In this document: in pieces, positions 11,486 through 22,289 of the stretch | How positions within the stretch are numbered: position 1 is the first letter of the stretch | Layout: the number at the start of each line of letters is the position of its first letter | Source: Nilaparvata lugens | Taxonomy: Eukaryota > Arthropoda > Insecta > Hemiptera > Delphacidae | Direction of reading: 5' to 3' | Length of the DNA stretch: 64,000 bases | Assembly: GCF_014356525.2 (NCBI RefSeq) | Contig: NC_052506.1 | Span: 9,655,172 to 9,719,171 of the forward strand | Position numbers and translations under genes: made by a program | Notes under the pieces: generated by a model | What the model was told of the DNA's origin: nothing | Database searches by the model: none | Seen by the model: only the letters and a program-made list of their open reading frames with translations

Positions 11486-11795
11486 TACGTTTTACAATTC
11501 AAAAATCTGGTGTGGCACAATAATAAGAAAACAAAGATATTGTCAAATTTAACTAAAAATTTACCATTTACAATTCAAAAATCTGGTGTGGCGCAATAAT
11601 AAGAAAACAAAGATATTGTCAAATTTAACTAAAACTTTACCATTTACAATTCAAAAATCTGGTGTGGCACAATAATAAGAAAACAAAGATATTGTCAAAT
11701 TTAACTAAAAATTCACCATTTACAATTCAAAAATCTGGTGTGGCACAATAATAAGAAAACAAAGATATTGTCAAATTTCACTAAAAATTCACCAT
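11486..11795 (+). repeat. Tandem repeat, 76-bp unit, four copies
   Basis: CAATTCAAAAATCTGG starts at 11495, 11571, 11647 and 11723, giving an exact 76-base period. Each unit has GATATTGTCAAATTT, which is also the arm sequence of palindromic family M. The last unit runs straight into palindrome M1, so the array seems to have grown from one arm of that element. Confidence 0.9.
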
Positions 11796-11900
11796 GGTTC
11801 TGTTTTAAAGTTTTTAATAAATTTTTAGTGAAATTTGACAATATCTTTGTTTTCTTATTATGGAGAAATTTCACAACATCACCATCAATTCTACTAATTT
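11738..11900. mobile_element. Palindromic MITE family M, copy 1
   Basis: ATAAGAAAACAAAGATATTG with AAATTTCACTAAAAATT is mirrored at about 11820-11862 around a centre near ACCATGGTTCTG. The right flank (CACAACATCACCATCAATTC) also occurs, complemented, beside copy M2 at 46985. Confidence 0.7.
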
Positions 11901-11904
11901 TATT

Positions 11905-12616
11905 ATGGTGTGTGGCACACTTACACAACTTTCCTTGCCGTTATGAAAATTGATCAACTGACGCTAGTGTTCACGAGCATCTCAAGTCTACTTATAAACA
12001 AAGATCTGAGCCAGCCGTTGACAGGACAATAACGCTGGAGACATCCGAGGTCTGCTATCTCTTCATAGTGAATCATTAATTTAATAGAATCAACATACGA
12101 GGTCTGCTATCTCTTCATAGTGAATCATTAATTTAATAGAATCAACAGTTGCCAACAGTTTGCAATTGGATAATCAAATTTTCTCGAATTTCGAGCTTAT
12201 TTTCAATTATAGGTGGAAATGTTACTGAACATTAATTGTAGACATTTTCATGCTCAATCTTCTCCATTGAAATTTTTTTGTTAAAATTATATCTGAAGCC
12301 TGATAATTGGGAATCTAAAATCAAACTTTGCATAGATGAGGCAGAGCTCCTGAAATTTTTACAGATATGGGACTTGTGGCAGTTGATAGAGCTTATCAAT
12401 GACTATTTAAGGTATGAATTTGATCAAAATCGTTGAAGCCGTTTACGAGAAAATTGCGAAAACCCCTGTTTTTGACAACATTTTCTCTATTTTAGCCGCC
12501 ATCTTGAATTGCATTTGATCGAAACTGTTCGTGTCGGATCCTTATATTGTAAGGACCTTGAGTTCCAAATTTCAAGGCATTCCGTTCATTGGGAGATGAG
12601 ATATCGTGTACACAGA

Positions 12617-12660
<44 letters not shown>

Positions 12661-12780
12661 GACCAATACCCAAAAACCACTTTTTTGGACTCAGGGGACC
12701 TTGAAACGTATAGATATTTAGAAATTGGGTACCTTAGTTTTTCTCGGAAAGCAATACTTTCCGATTACCTATTACCATAG
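11905..12780 (+). mobile_element. Family D copy 2a
   Basis: Begins TGTGTGGCACACTTAC, then CTTTCCTTGCCGTTATG. It contains a duplicated ~60 bp block (GAGGTCTGCTATCTCTTC near 12047 and 12099), the CGTTGAAGCCGTTTACGAG core, a (CA)n tract at 12625-12656 and TTTTTGGACTCAGGGGACC. It breaks off at CCTATTACCATAG, where the next copy starts. Confidence 0.75.
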
Positions 12781-13027
12781 GGTGTGGCGCACTCACACAA
12801 CTTTCCTTGCCGTTATGAAAATTGATCTCCTGACGCTAGTGTTCCCGCGTATCTCAAAAACCCTGTTTTTGACAACATTTTCGCCATTTTAGCTGCCATC
12901 TTGAATCGCATTTGATCGAAATTGTTCGTGTCGGATTCTTATATTGTAAATACCTTACGTTCCAAATTTCAAGTCATTCTGTTAATTGGGAGATGAGAGA
13001 TATCGTGTACACAGACATACATACACT

Positions 13028-13072
<45 letters not shown>

Positions 13073-13217
13073 GCACACATACAGACCAATACCCAAAAAA
13101 CACTTTTTTGGACTCAGGTGACCTTGAAACGTATAGAAATTTAGAAATTGGGGTACCTTAGTTTTTCTCGGAAAGCAATACTTTCCTTACCTATGGTAAT
13201 AGGGCAAGGAAAGTAAA
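12781..13217 (+). mobile_element. Family D copy 2b, internally deleted
   Basis: Starts GGTGTGGCGCACTCACAC immediately after copy 2a. It jumps from the 5' ~80 bp to the part before the (CA)n tract (13030-13070), losing the middle ~500 bp, and ends GGGCAAGGAAAG. Head-to-tail D copies suggest unequal exchange or a dimer insertion. Confidence 0.75.
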
Positions 13218-13479
13218 AATAATCTCAATAGGACTTGTTCTGCAGAAGAAAACTGTAACTCTATACACACCATAACTGGACTCTGTTTATCGAGTTTTGC
13301 AACGTGAGAAATTTTGGATGGAGAGTTGTTCATCACAGTTCATAGAATAAGTTGAGACCAGCTTATTTGAAATAAACCTTCACAATTTTCAATTCATTAT
13401 TCCTGGACCGAAAATCAAGTGACAAAGCAGTGTGTGATTACATAACCATAACTTTTGGACAACATTAACATTTTTATCA

Positions 13480-13580
13480 AAATTTTTGGAGAGAAATAGT
13501 ACAGGCTCAGCCTAGTTTTTCCTCCAATGTCATAATTGTATTATGATTATAGTGTTTTATACAATAAATGAATAAATAAA
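13480..13580 (+). mobile_element. Family O (probable retrotransposon 3' end)
   Basis: GAGAAATAGTACAGGCTCAG, TTATGATTATAGTG and a tail of AATAAATGAATAAATAAAA. Similar ends are at 20838 and 63890. The A-rich tail suggests the 3' end of a non-LTR retrotransposon. The 250 bases before it hold nothing recognised. Confidence 0.45.
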
Positions 13581-13739
13581 ATGAATAGAAATTCCATACG
13601 TCGAGGCTTGTGAAACATTTATGCGTAACCAGACTCCTGAATCATTTCAATATTTATTACTTTATTTGGTAGTTGAACCAATAGGAAAATAGTAAAACCA
13701 CTGACTCACACTGAAAACAAATCCGAAATTTTAGAATAT

Positions 13740-13870
13740 TTAAAATTCCTGGTACATATTTATTTATATATTACATTCTGTACAAATACTTAAAATGAGG
13801 AAAGGCACAACAGGCTCATGCCCAAAACTGTCCCATTTCCAATTTATACTATACTGTCCAAATAAAAATG
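13740..13870 (-). mobile_element. Family O fragment
   Basis: On the minus strand this reads a GGGACAGTTTTGGGC...CTGTTGTGCC block followed by TGTACAGAATG and a TAAATAAATA tail. It has the same layout as the other O copies. The 13871-14329 stretch that follows shows no recognised gene. Confidence 0.4.
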
Positions 13871-14329
13871 TTGTTATGTCATATATGGATCCAGATGAGT
13901 TCACTGCGGCGAATCGATCGATAGATGATATTTTCGTACGGTTTGGGACGTTGTTAGGAGTTGAATTTTTCAGGTGGTGTTGAGGAAACGTTGGGAAGGG
14001 TTTCATGTTGTTGGGACCACGTGCTACAAATTTTGCGCCATTGTCATGACAGCAGATGAAAGATGGGGACATCGACATGATACAGAAACGATTAATCAAA
14101 CAAAATGACGCTATACAAGATACTCCCTGAAGAAGAGTGATATTTTCTTGTAAAAATTCCTACTAGACGTATGAATAAAAACGCTTCAGGTTTGTAAACG
14201 AGATAGGTTTGTAAACCTAAGTACGACAACCACATACAATCACAGAATATCAAGAACTGAGAGTTTCTATTAATATCTTGCGGTCGTTCATTTTCAAACC
14301 TGCGCATGTTTTTCTAATTTTATTTTTTA

Positions 14330-14410
14330 TTTATAATTTTTACAAAGTAGCACTGATTGGGAGAGAAAACCTAAGGATACTCCTTGTACTATTTCTCTCC
14401 CAAATTTAGA
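14330..14410 (-). mobile_element. Family O fragment
   Basis: Minus-strand GGGAGAGAAATAGTACAAGG with a TTATAAATAAAA tail, 3' end only. Confidence 0.4.
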
Positions 14411-14509
14411 TAACATTTTAAATATCCGAAATAGGGTTATGGTTTCACTTTTCTAAAATCTAGTCCAGTTGAAAAAACAACGAAAACTAAGAATTTTAAA
14501 CTTTGGCGG

Positions 14510-14640
14510 TTTTTTATTCATTCATTTCATTTATCAATACAATTACAAATAATTCAGCAACGACTGGGGAAAGAGCAACAGACTCTGCCCAAAACTGCTC
14601 TTCTTCCAAATTTTTTTAACAGTAATACAGTATTTCCAAA
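14510..14640 (-). mobile_element. Family O fragment
   Basis: Complement of TTATTCATTCATTTCATTTA and a CAGACTCTGCCCAAAACTG block. The tail points left, as in the two preceding copies, so at least three 3' ends sit in series. Confidence 0.4.
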
Positions 14641-14827
14641 AGATATAAGTTAAATTTCACTTTCAAGAGTTTCAATAGATAAGAACCATACGAAAATGTA
14701 CATTTTTCACTAGATTAGATCATCAAATTAGGCTTAAAAAGCTATAAGATATAGATGTGATGACGAGTAAGTCGGAAAAATTGGTCTCATGAATTAGGAA
14801 GTATGAATTGGATAATTAATTGATAAA

Positions 14828-16560
14828 ATATCGGGGCACCGAGCTTTGCTCGTTAACTATTTATTGACTTTTGATAAACCGAACACAATTCTTTAAAATG
14901 ATTGGGGAAGGCACAGCCCAAAACTGTTTCTTTCCCGAATTTTGATTTATACACTATAAATAGTCCAGAAAGTAAGTTATGTTCCATACACTTGAATTCA
15001 GGTTCAATTTTCTGTTCAAACATATGAAAACAAAAAAAAATATAATTTAGGTATAATAAATAATTTTAAAAATTTAAATTTTTTTACTTTTTGGACTATA
15101 AATAGTCCAGAAAGTAGGTTATGTTCCATACATTTGAATTCAGGTTCAATTTTCTGTTATATATATAGCGTATGGCATTTTGACACATTTACCTCTCAAA
15201 TATGAATTATGCGCTCAATTATAATAATTGATTGTCATTAAATTAAAAAAGTCAAAATATAAAACTATGCAAATGGAGAGAGCCAGTAGTTTTATTAACA
15301 TAATTATCAAAAGATAAAACTAGACATATTATAAAGCTAAGTCCAAATCAGCCAACCATTCAAGAGCTGCTGGTACAGCATTCACAAAATCCTCAACGGC
15401 ATGGGGATACAACCTGACAGGACAGACCTCAGTTATATGTTTCAAAGTTTGTTTTGGAGCTCCACAGTCACATTCAGGTGATGGAATGATCCCCCATTTA
15501 TGCAGACTGTCCCCACATACACCATGCCCTGTTCGCACCCTGTTTAATCCCTTCCAAAGGTGACGGGGAATTATTGTATTCGTTCTAGCTCAGAAGTTCT
15601 TCTCTCCAAGTAACATCTTCAATATCTCTTATAGAAGCTAGAAGCGCCTCCACGTGGTGCGCCTGGATACCCAAATGCAGGATGGAGACCGGCATTTGGG
15701 GAACTAAATCGAATACATGACCGCCATAGCGGACAGGCAAGAAGATCTGCCATTGGGATGTTTGTTCCTGGGACACATCCTTTTAACCCCTGGGCGGGAG
15801 TTTTGGTGAAGGTTTTTGGTTGGCAGTGATCAGCAATATATGAGCATTTAATTTTTGTTTGTTGACTGCTGCGTTTTTTGTGGTGCAATCTAGCTCGCGT
15901 CCGTGACATTGTTACACGTGCATCCTTGGTTCATACTAAATGAGCTAGAACTGCTGGCGGCCAGACTTATCTTAGGATCTCCTGGCCAGTTTGACACATC
16001 AAATGGAAATTTTCTGTTTAAACATTTGAAAACAAAAAATTTATAATTTAGATTATATTATACAAACCAAATTGAATAACAGAATAACACTCACTAATCA
16101 CTTGAAATTGTCATATAATGATCAACTTTGAAAATTATGATATACTCTAGTTCAGAGGGATTATCATGTCATGTCAACAAATCAGATTATGTTGATCAAA
16201 TCGATTGAATTGTCTAGCTAGATAAAATTTCTCGCTGATTGATTATGATTACACAGCTGGAAATAGTTCTGTCTCTCTCCCACACAGGCACACGCATCTT
16301 CTGCTATCGAGAGACGACGAAATTATCATCTGTTTTCCAAGGATGAATTATCCTTTTAATGTCGTTCAGCGAGTTTTCCAAAGAATGAGACCTAGTGCAA
16401 TCGAATCTTTATATCATAAACCTACTATGTTCCAAATTTCGTAAAAATCGTTAGAGCCGTTTTCGAGATCCGTAAAACATAAATAACCAGATATAAGAAT
16501 AACCAGATATAAAATAACCAGATATATAAATACAGAAATTGCTCTCTTAATATAATAGGA
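14828..16560 (-). mobile_element. HelB copy, Helitron-like, carrying a foreign insert
   Basis: On the minus strand it starts TCCTATTATATTAAG after A and ends with the hairpin CGAGCAAAGCTCG, GTGCCCCGATAT and a T. About 850 bp of unrelated DNA (15158-16003) interrupts it, bounded by repeats of AATTTTCTGTT and containing a non-LTR retrotransposon remnant. A ~100 bp block (ACTATAAATAGTCCAG) is duplicated beside the insert. Confidence 0.65.
15329..15583 (-). pseudogene. Non-LTR retrotransposon ORF, C-terminal zinc-knuckle fragment
   Basis: The minus frame reads RHLWKGLNRVRTGHGVCGD, then CDCGAPKQTLKHITEVCP, ending in TAA at 15329. The RxRTGHG...CxC-x8-H-x4-C arrangement is typical of the extreme C-terminus of Jockey- and RTE-type ORFs after the reverse transcriptase. 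No polymerase motif is present. Two overlapping minus frames at 15585-15909 may be more of the same decayed ORF or unrelated sequence; I could not place them. It lies inside a HelB copy, so it is a later insertion or a captured segment. Confidence 0.7.
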
Positions 16561-16796
16561 TAAGGCAGTCTTCACATGAGAGTAATATTGACTGCAATAA
16601 AGTCAGAATGCGTCAAGAATCAGAATACTGAAAATTGTATGTTTGATCAACATTGAACGATAAATTAAAAATAGAAATCACTGAAAGTAAAAACAAAATA
16701 AAACTGTTACAACTGGGAATGAGAGTTGATTAAAATATTTTTAAATGTATTATATGGAATGATATGATTAAATGTATTTGTATGTTTCATTAGAAT

Positions 16797-17480
16797 TAAT
16801 ATGAATGAGGAATCGCTGAAATTTATGTTATACTGACACAAATAATTATTTCCATTCTATATATTTATCGGATGGCAGTTTCACCTCTACTTGTCTCGGT
16901 GATGATCCTGAAATTGGCCATAAAGTAGTGGCAGATAAGCCAGCAATCGATTGAATAGCTGTCCTGTGTCAACACACTGGTCAACTATTTTCTCAGTAAA
17001 TAGAAATGCTACCGTCCTTTGCAGCACTCTTATGGCCTTCAATCTCGTTCAGCACGACTGATCCACTCAATAAAAACATGTCCCTTCAGGAGAAAAATTT
17101 CTTCACCAAGTAAGTAATTGAGTGAGTAATGTTTTCACTCCAACGTGATTAAAAGAAAGAAAATATTGTTCTAGACTCTAGTTCGTCTTACTGCAGATTA
17201 TTCCATTTATTATGATCTGGAGCAGAAGAGAATGCAATTAATAATAATTCTTAAAGAATTCTGCTATTATGAGACTGAACCAAGATAGAATAAAACTAAG
17301 CCAATTACGTTATGAATTGGCTAAAAAATTTCTTGATTGAGAGAGAATTTTTTATTTTCTTACATGAAATAACTGGCAGAGCCATCTCAATTGAACTGTT
17401 GATTTACAAATGCACCCGTACAACAATTATTGGTTAAACAATACACCTTTGACTGACTGCAATGAATAAGATCCATATTA
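16797..17480. repeat. Duplicated segment, copy 1 (intact)
   Basis: From AATATGAATGAGGAATCGC to CTGACTGCAATG this matches 18163-18712 plus 19295-19420 with few differences. It lacks the mariner-like insertion of copy 2 and so shows the empty site near TTTCTTGATTGA. No ORF recognised. Class unknown. Confidence 0.8.
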
Positions 17481-17512
17481 CGAGATCAGATGGAAACATT
17501 TACGAATTTTAA

Positions 17513-17715
17513 AGGTGCATACAGACTTTCGCTCTGCTCTGCAACCGAACGTCACTCGAGCAGAGCGATTGATGATCGACCGGGGAGCAAGAGTGGAACG
17601 CGAGAAGAGCTAACATCTCCGTAACGTTCATGATCGGTGCGTGTACAGAGCGGGGGCGGAACGAGGGCGGAGCGTGCGCGGAGCAGATTGGAGGCGCGTA
17701 TATCTGTACGCAGCT
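17513..17715. mobile_element. MITE family G, copy 1
   Basis: AGGTGCATACAGACTTTCG at the left and CTGTACGCAGCT at the right, with TAA on both sides (17510-17512, 17716-17718). A TWA target site points to PIF/Harbinger. The interior is G+C-rich and imperfectly palindromic, which creates the long open minus frame across it. Confidence 0.6.
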
Positions 17716-18162
17716 TAAAGAGAATGTAAGTACGCGTCCCGTAGCTTTGCCTACATGACTTTGAAACAGCATATATAGGCAAGTTATGGTTCGCGGGGTA
17801 ATATTCCTACTTTTAAAAAACATACGCTCCAGAGTACCTGGATCCCTAGATGGAGGAAGCTCCCTACAGATGTTCCATGTTTTTGAACGTGTAGTATTGT
17901 AGTCTAGTTGCGCTCCGCCGATAGGCAAAGCTACAGGACCCGGAATTTAAGATGGATTGACTGGGTACGTTAAATATAAATGGTCCTTGAAAAGCTTCCC
18001 AAAAATTGTTCAAGTCTCTATAATTGAATCATTATTAATTTATTTTCCGGGCTCCCTGGAACCTAGTCTTACGAGGTTGAACTTCGAATAGAACAATTAA
18101 ACTCAATGGATCAGAAAATTTGGTTGTATTGTGATTCATTGGTGTTTTTTTTTCATAATGAA
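17716..18162. other. No gene recognised
   Basis: Sequence between the two copies of the 16.8/18.2 kb duplication. It shares no match with other repeats noted here and has no convincing ORF. Confidence 0.4.
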
Positions 18163-18712
18163 TTAATATGAATGAGGAATCGCTGAAATTTATGTTATAC
18201 TGACACAAATAATTATTTTCATTCTATATATTTATTGGATGGGAGTATCACCTCTACTTGTCTCGGTGATGATCCTGAAATTGGCCATAAAGTAGTGGCA
18301 GATAAGCCAGCAATCGATTGAATAGCTGCTGTCCTGTGTCAACACGCTTGTCAACTATTTTCTCAGTAAATAGAAATGCTACCGTCCTTTGCAGCACTCT
18401 TATGGCCTTCAATCTCGTTCAGCACGACTGATCCACTCAATAAAAACATGTTCCTTCTGGAGAAAAATTTCTTCACCAAGTAAGTAATTGAGTGAGTAAT
18501 GTTTTTACTCCAACGTGATTAAAAGAAAGAAAATATTGTTCTAGACTCTAGTTCGTCTTACTGCAGACTATTCCATTTATTACGATCTGGAGCAGAAGAG
18601 AATGCAATTAATAATAATTCTTGAAGGATTGTGCTTTTAAAAGACTGAACCAAGATAGAATAAAATTATGCCACTTTTTATGGATTGGCTAAGAAATTTC
18701 TTGATTGAAATA

Positions 18713-19294
18713 CTGGGTGTCTATAAATGAATATCGGGGTTTTAACGCTTTATAAGATTTATTACATTATACTTACAGTTATTAATGATATGTCAAATGA
18801 AAGTGCAACTCAAACAGTTTTATATACAAGCTTACAAGTGTTCTATGTGAGCACCATTTGACACACGGCACACATCAAGTCTATAGCGAGTTCTTCCCAA
18901 ACGTTGAGTAGTGTGTCTTCTGTAATTGTTGCAACAGCTGCTTCAATTCTCTTTCGTAATTCAAGGAGGTCAGCTGGTAACGGAGACACATACACACGAT
19001 TCTTGATGAAACCCCAAAGGTAAAAATCGCATGGCGTTAGGTCGGGTGACCGTGGAGGCCACGCATAGCAAGCTCTGTCATTGGGCCACTTGCGGCCAAT
19101 CCAGCGGTCGGGTACAGTTACGTTCAACCAATCGCGTACTTCGTTATGCCAGTGAGGTGGCGCATCATCTTGCTCACCAACGAACAAAAACTGTTTGAGT
19201 TGCTCTTTCATTTGACATATCATTTATAACTGTAAGTATAATGTAATAAATCTTATAAAGCGTAAAACCCCGATATTCATTTATAGACACCCGG
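18713..19294 (-). mobile_element. Tc1/mariner-like element with long inverted ends
   Basis: The ends CTGGGTGTCTATAAATG and CATTTATAGACACCCGG belong to ~90 bp inverted repeats (through ATGATATGTCAAATGA). TA flanks both sides (18711-18712, 19295-19296), the Tc1/mariner target site. The element is 582 bp and holds only the C-terminal half of a transposase, so it is an internally deleted derivative. The related copy at 16797-17480 shows the unoccupied site. Confidence 0.85.
18843..19223 (-). pseudogene. Transposase C-terminal fragment (DDE, mariner-like)
   Basis: Of the 126 codons, the first ~10 come from the inverted repeat. Then QDDAPPH (about residues 18-24) and WPPRSPDLTPCDF (about 55-67) mark the second and third catalytic regions of a Tc1/mariner-type DDE transposase. 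Between the QD aspartate and the CD aspartate lie about 46 residues, against 34 in classical mariner. The N-terminal DNA-binding part and first aspartate are absent. Near the end the frame slips: another frame reads CRVSNGAHIEHL before a stop, probably the true C-terminus. It cannot be functional alone. Confidence 0.8.
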
Positions 19295-19428
19295 TATTAT
19301 ATTTTTACATAAAATTACTGGCAGAGACATCTGAATTGAACTGTTGATTTACAATTGCACCCGTACAACAATTATTGGTCAAACAATGCACTATTGACTG
19401 CAATCTCCATTTTTGCAACAAAGTCAAG

Positions 19429-19927
19429 GAAAGGTTATAGAGGGAAAAGTTTGGAAGACAATTTTTGACCCCGCAGTTCTGTTTAGGGTAGTAAGGAGGT
19501 GAACATATAAAAAAATAGAGAACTCAATGCTTTATGAACTCATAATCAGCATGGATTTTTCCCATCGATTTTAAAAAGTTATAAGAGCAAAAATAGAAAA
19601 AAATTGATGGCAAATGTATTCTATTCAAAAATGTCACATCTTCTCAAGAGCGGATATCTCGAAAACTAGAGAAGATATAAAAAACTTGTAGAATGAATAT
19701 TGTGGGGAATTATGTGAGCTTTAATTTGCTATATGACAGTCAAGTCCTTAGGATACAGAGTTTTTGAGTTTCATGCGAGAAACCAAAAAATGGTACCTTC
19801 AAACCACCTCCACCCCCTTAGCACAAGGGGTAGGGGTGGGGACTTTTGATATGTTTACATCCTTACTACCCTAAACAGAACTGCGGGGTCAAGAATTGTC
19901 TTCCAAACTTTTCCCTCTATAGCCTTT
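19429..19927. mobile_element. Element P with ~80-bp inverted ends
   Basis: AAAGGTTATAGAGGGAAAAG with TTTGGAAGACAATTTTTGAC and CCCCGCAGTTCTGTTTAGGG on the left is mirrored at 19847-19927. The interior (~330 bp) holds a small hairpin, CACCCCCTTAGC...AGGGGTGGGG, near 19810. No transposase. A MITE or foldback element of unknown class. Confidence 0.7.
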
Positions 19928-20037
19928 CTGGACTAATAATTCCAGGCCTGTTTCAAATTCTTCAAGATTCCACTCAGTCAAGTATTCAGTTTGTCAAGTT
20001 TAAAATAGACCCTTGCGGAGCACGGGTTACCTGCTAG
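19928..20037 (+). mobile_element. Third Helitron type, 3' end
   Basis: CCCTTGCGGAGCACGGG forms a short hairpin (CCC/GGG and TGC/GCA around GGA), followed by TTACCTG and terminal CTAG at 20034-20037, then T. Hairpin, about ten bases, CTRR and a T flank are the classical Helitron 3' end. The 5' end was not found. A second copy of the terminus is at 59278. Confidence 0.65.
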
Positions 20038-20837
20038 TCGTTAATAAGATTTAGTTTCATTCATTGAATCAAATCTTGATAATTAATTTCTATTCAAAGC
20101 ACACTATCCTCAATAATAGTCTTTATCATAGATAATGCACGGTTATGAAAGTTTGTGAAAGGGGTGGAGCACTTGGAACTTGCAACCGTACCCTTCTCAG
20201 GCGGAAGATCCAGAGTCCCCCTTTTGGGCCCGAACACACAAACAGCGCTTGCTTGACTCCACGGTCACGTGTGTTGCCACAATGCACTGAATCGTTTGGA
20301 CGTGTTCCTCTGTTGGCCGAGTTCTGATTGGCACCTGCTGCATCGTAATATTAGTCTTCAATCCGTTCTCATTCTACGCAGCTGAACATCCTCAGCCACA
20401 GCTTACCCTTAATTTGAATGCAACAAGATGCAAACTTTAGTATTGTATAATAATATCGTTTTGAGATATTTATGAACAAAAAATCAAAACTCAGTCAAAG
20501 TGACTAGTTTCAAGATTGTTAACAAAACAATCAATTTCCAGATTTTGAAAATCGTTCGATCCATTAGTAAATGCAAAGAAGTGAACTCCTACTCCTCTGA
20601 AGCACACCAAAGTAATTTTCGATCATTTTTGATCACCTATAACTCTGGATCGTCTGCCCATCAACTATCCACAACGATTTATTTGTTCATCAAAACTTTC
20701 TTGTTCTGATCAATAAGATGAAACAACTACAGGTTTCCACAACTGATTTCAAATTGATTTAATATTCACAACTACATTATCTTTTTTCTTTAGGCTACTT
20801 TTGAATATATCAAGTGATAATCAATTAATTTATCAAA
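20038..20837. other. No gene recognised
   Basis: Includes short plus frames at 20145-20327 and 20500-20709 without recognisable domains. The block GATTTTGAAAATCG with TTTGATCACCTATAAC reappears in inverse form near 21370-21480, so part of this stretch is a repeat. Confidence 0.4.
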
Positions 20838-20951
20838 ATTTGGGAATGGAATAGATTTGGGCCAAGCCTGTTGTTTCTTCCTAATCATATTTATATGATT
20901 ATTTATATATTTACTGTGATTCTGTCCACGAATAAATAAATAAATAAATAA
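20838..20951 (+). mobile_element. Family O fragment
   Basis: AAATTTGGGAATGGAATAG, TTTGGGCCAAGCCTG, CTTCCTAATCATATTTATAT and a tail of four TAAA units (ATAAATAAATAAATAA). Probable 3' end of a non-LTR retrotransposon. Confidence 0.5.
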
Positions 20952-21029
20952 TGGCATTATAAAGCCGAAACATGTTGTGACTAAATAATTTTAGAAAGAG
21001 TACTTAGATTTCTATTAAATTTTTCTTTT

Positions 21030-21130
21030 TTGTTGATTTATCAAAGATTGACATTGGTTTAACAACTGAAACCGGTCTTTCTAGATTTCGATAAATCTGT
21101 GGTTTTTGAAAACTTCTTAGTATTCTTATT
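21030..21130 (+). mobile_element. Family E fragment (E5)
   Basis: One arm only: TTATCAAAGATTGACATTGG, ACAACTGAAACCGGTCTTTC, AATCTGTGGTTTTTG. 21131-21524 shows nothing recognised beyond the inverse similarity to 20500-20650. Confidence 0.5.
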
Positions 21131-21524
21131 TAATATTTCTATTTTTATTTATATTACAACTACATTTATACAAGATGAAACTGAATTTCTTCTGAGATAA
21201 TTCAAATTCAATAAACAATAGCAATACTATCCTTCCAACAGTTGAAAATCAAGAAGATATAAGGCCATATTACTGATTTAAAAGCATAAGGTGTAAAATT
21301 TCAAGTCATGATTGGCATGAAATTGCTGAAATTACACTTAGCTGGATTTGTTTACCATTCATAAAGCCAAAGTTATAGGTGATCAACAATAATCAAAAAT
21401 TACTTTTGAGTGCTTTAGTGGATTAGTAAATTCTTTACATTTACTAATGGGTCGAACTATTTTTCAAAATCTGGAAATCAATTTGTTTGGTTTACCATAT
21501 TAAAACTATAGTCACTTTGACTAA

Positions 21525-22285
21525 TTGTTAATTTTTTGTTCATATATCTCAAAACGATATTATTTTACAATAATGAAGTCTTCCAGAGAAGTCCTTAGTT
21601 ACTTTCTATACTAGCACCCTATATTTGGAGACCTATTAATTCTATATTTGAATACTTATATTAAAGCTCATTCCATTGATATGGTTGAAGTAAATGAGTC
21701 CTGGTTCATCATCAGATAATTTATTGAAATACTTACTGAAACTTGCAAACATATCTTAGTAGATTCAGAAATTAGGAAACTTGACGCACGTCAAGTGCGA
21801 TATTATTGAAGACTTATTGTTAAATTGTTAATTTTTTGTTCATATATCTCAAAGCAATATTATTTTACAATACCGTACCAAAGAAGTCATCAGTTACTTT
21901 CTATATTAGCACCCTATATTTGGAGACCTTTTAATCCTATATTTCAAGACTTATATTAAAAATCATTCCACTGATTACATAAAATGATTTGATTGGAGTA
22001 AATGAGTCCTGGTTCATCATCAGATAATTTATTGAAATACATACTGAAACTTGCACACATATCTTAGCAGTTTTTGTGTAGTTGAGAAGTTGATATTGTG
22101 GTAATTATGTGGTAAGTGGTAATTATGACAAACAGTTTATCAGAGATTGACAATGGTGTAACAACCGAAACCGGTCTTTCTAATTATCAATAAATCTGCG
22201 GTTTTTGTCAATTTCTTAGTCTTTTTATTAAATATTTATTTAATATCTTGGTACATTCAGATATTAGGAAACTTGACGCACGTGT
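21525..22285. repeat. Tandem duplication, second copy interrupted by E3
   Basis: AATTGTTAATTTTTTGTTC to AGGAAACTTGACGCACG occurs at about 21522-21790 and again from 21825. It shares GCACCCTATATTTGGAGACC and AATGAGTCCTGGTTCATC. In the second copy, element E3 sits between TATCTTAG and TACATTCAG. Confidence 0.75.
22076..22237 (+). mobile_element. Family E short copy (E3)
   Basis: Starts TTTTTGTGTAGTTGAGAAG, lacks most of both arms, and continues GTTTATCAGAGATTGAC, CAACCGAAACCGGTC and GTCTTTTTATTAAA. It is flanked by ATATCTTAG and ATATCTTGG, a probable ~9 bp target duplication. Confidence 0.65.
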
Positions 22286-22289
22286 GGGA

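Larger units (their letters stand above)
18163..19420. repeat. Duplicated segment, copy 2 (interrupted)
   Basis: Second copy of 16797-17480, split at TTGATTGAAA by the element at 18713-19294 and resuming with TTATATTTTTACATAAAATT. After removing the insert, the two copies align to GACTGCAAT. Confidence 0.8.

Noticed and set aside
11486..11795. CRISPR-like regular repeats
   Set aside because: The units are contiguous 76-bp tandem copies with no unique spacers, in eukaryotic DNA.
12492..13121. Threonine/histidine or cysteine/valine repeat proteins
   Set aside because: They are translations of (CA)n/(GT)n microsatellites in family D; the same applies at 24955 and 32605.
17509..17928. 139-codon minus-strand gene
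   Set aside because: Half of it lies in MITE G1 and the rest shows no domain or splice support.
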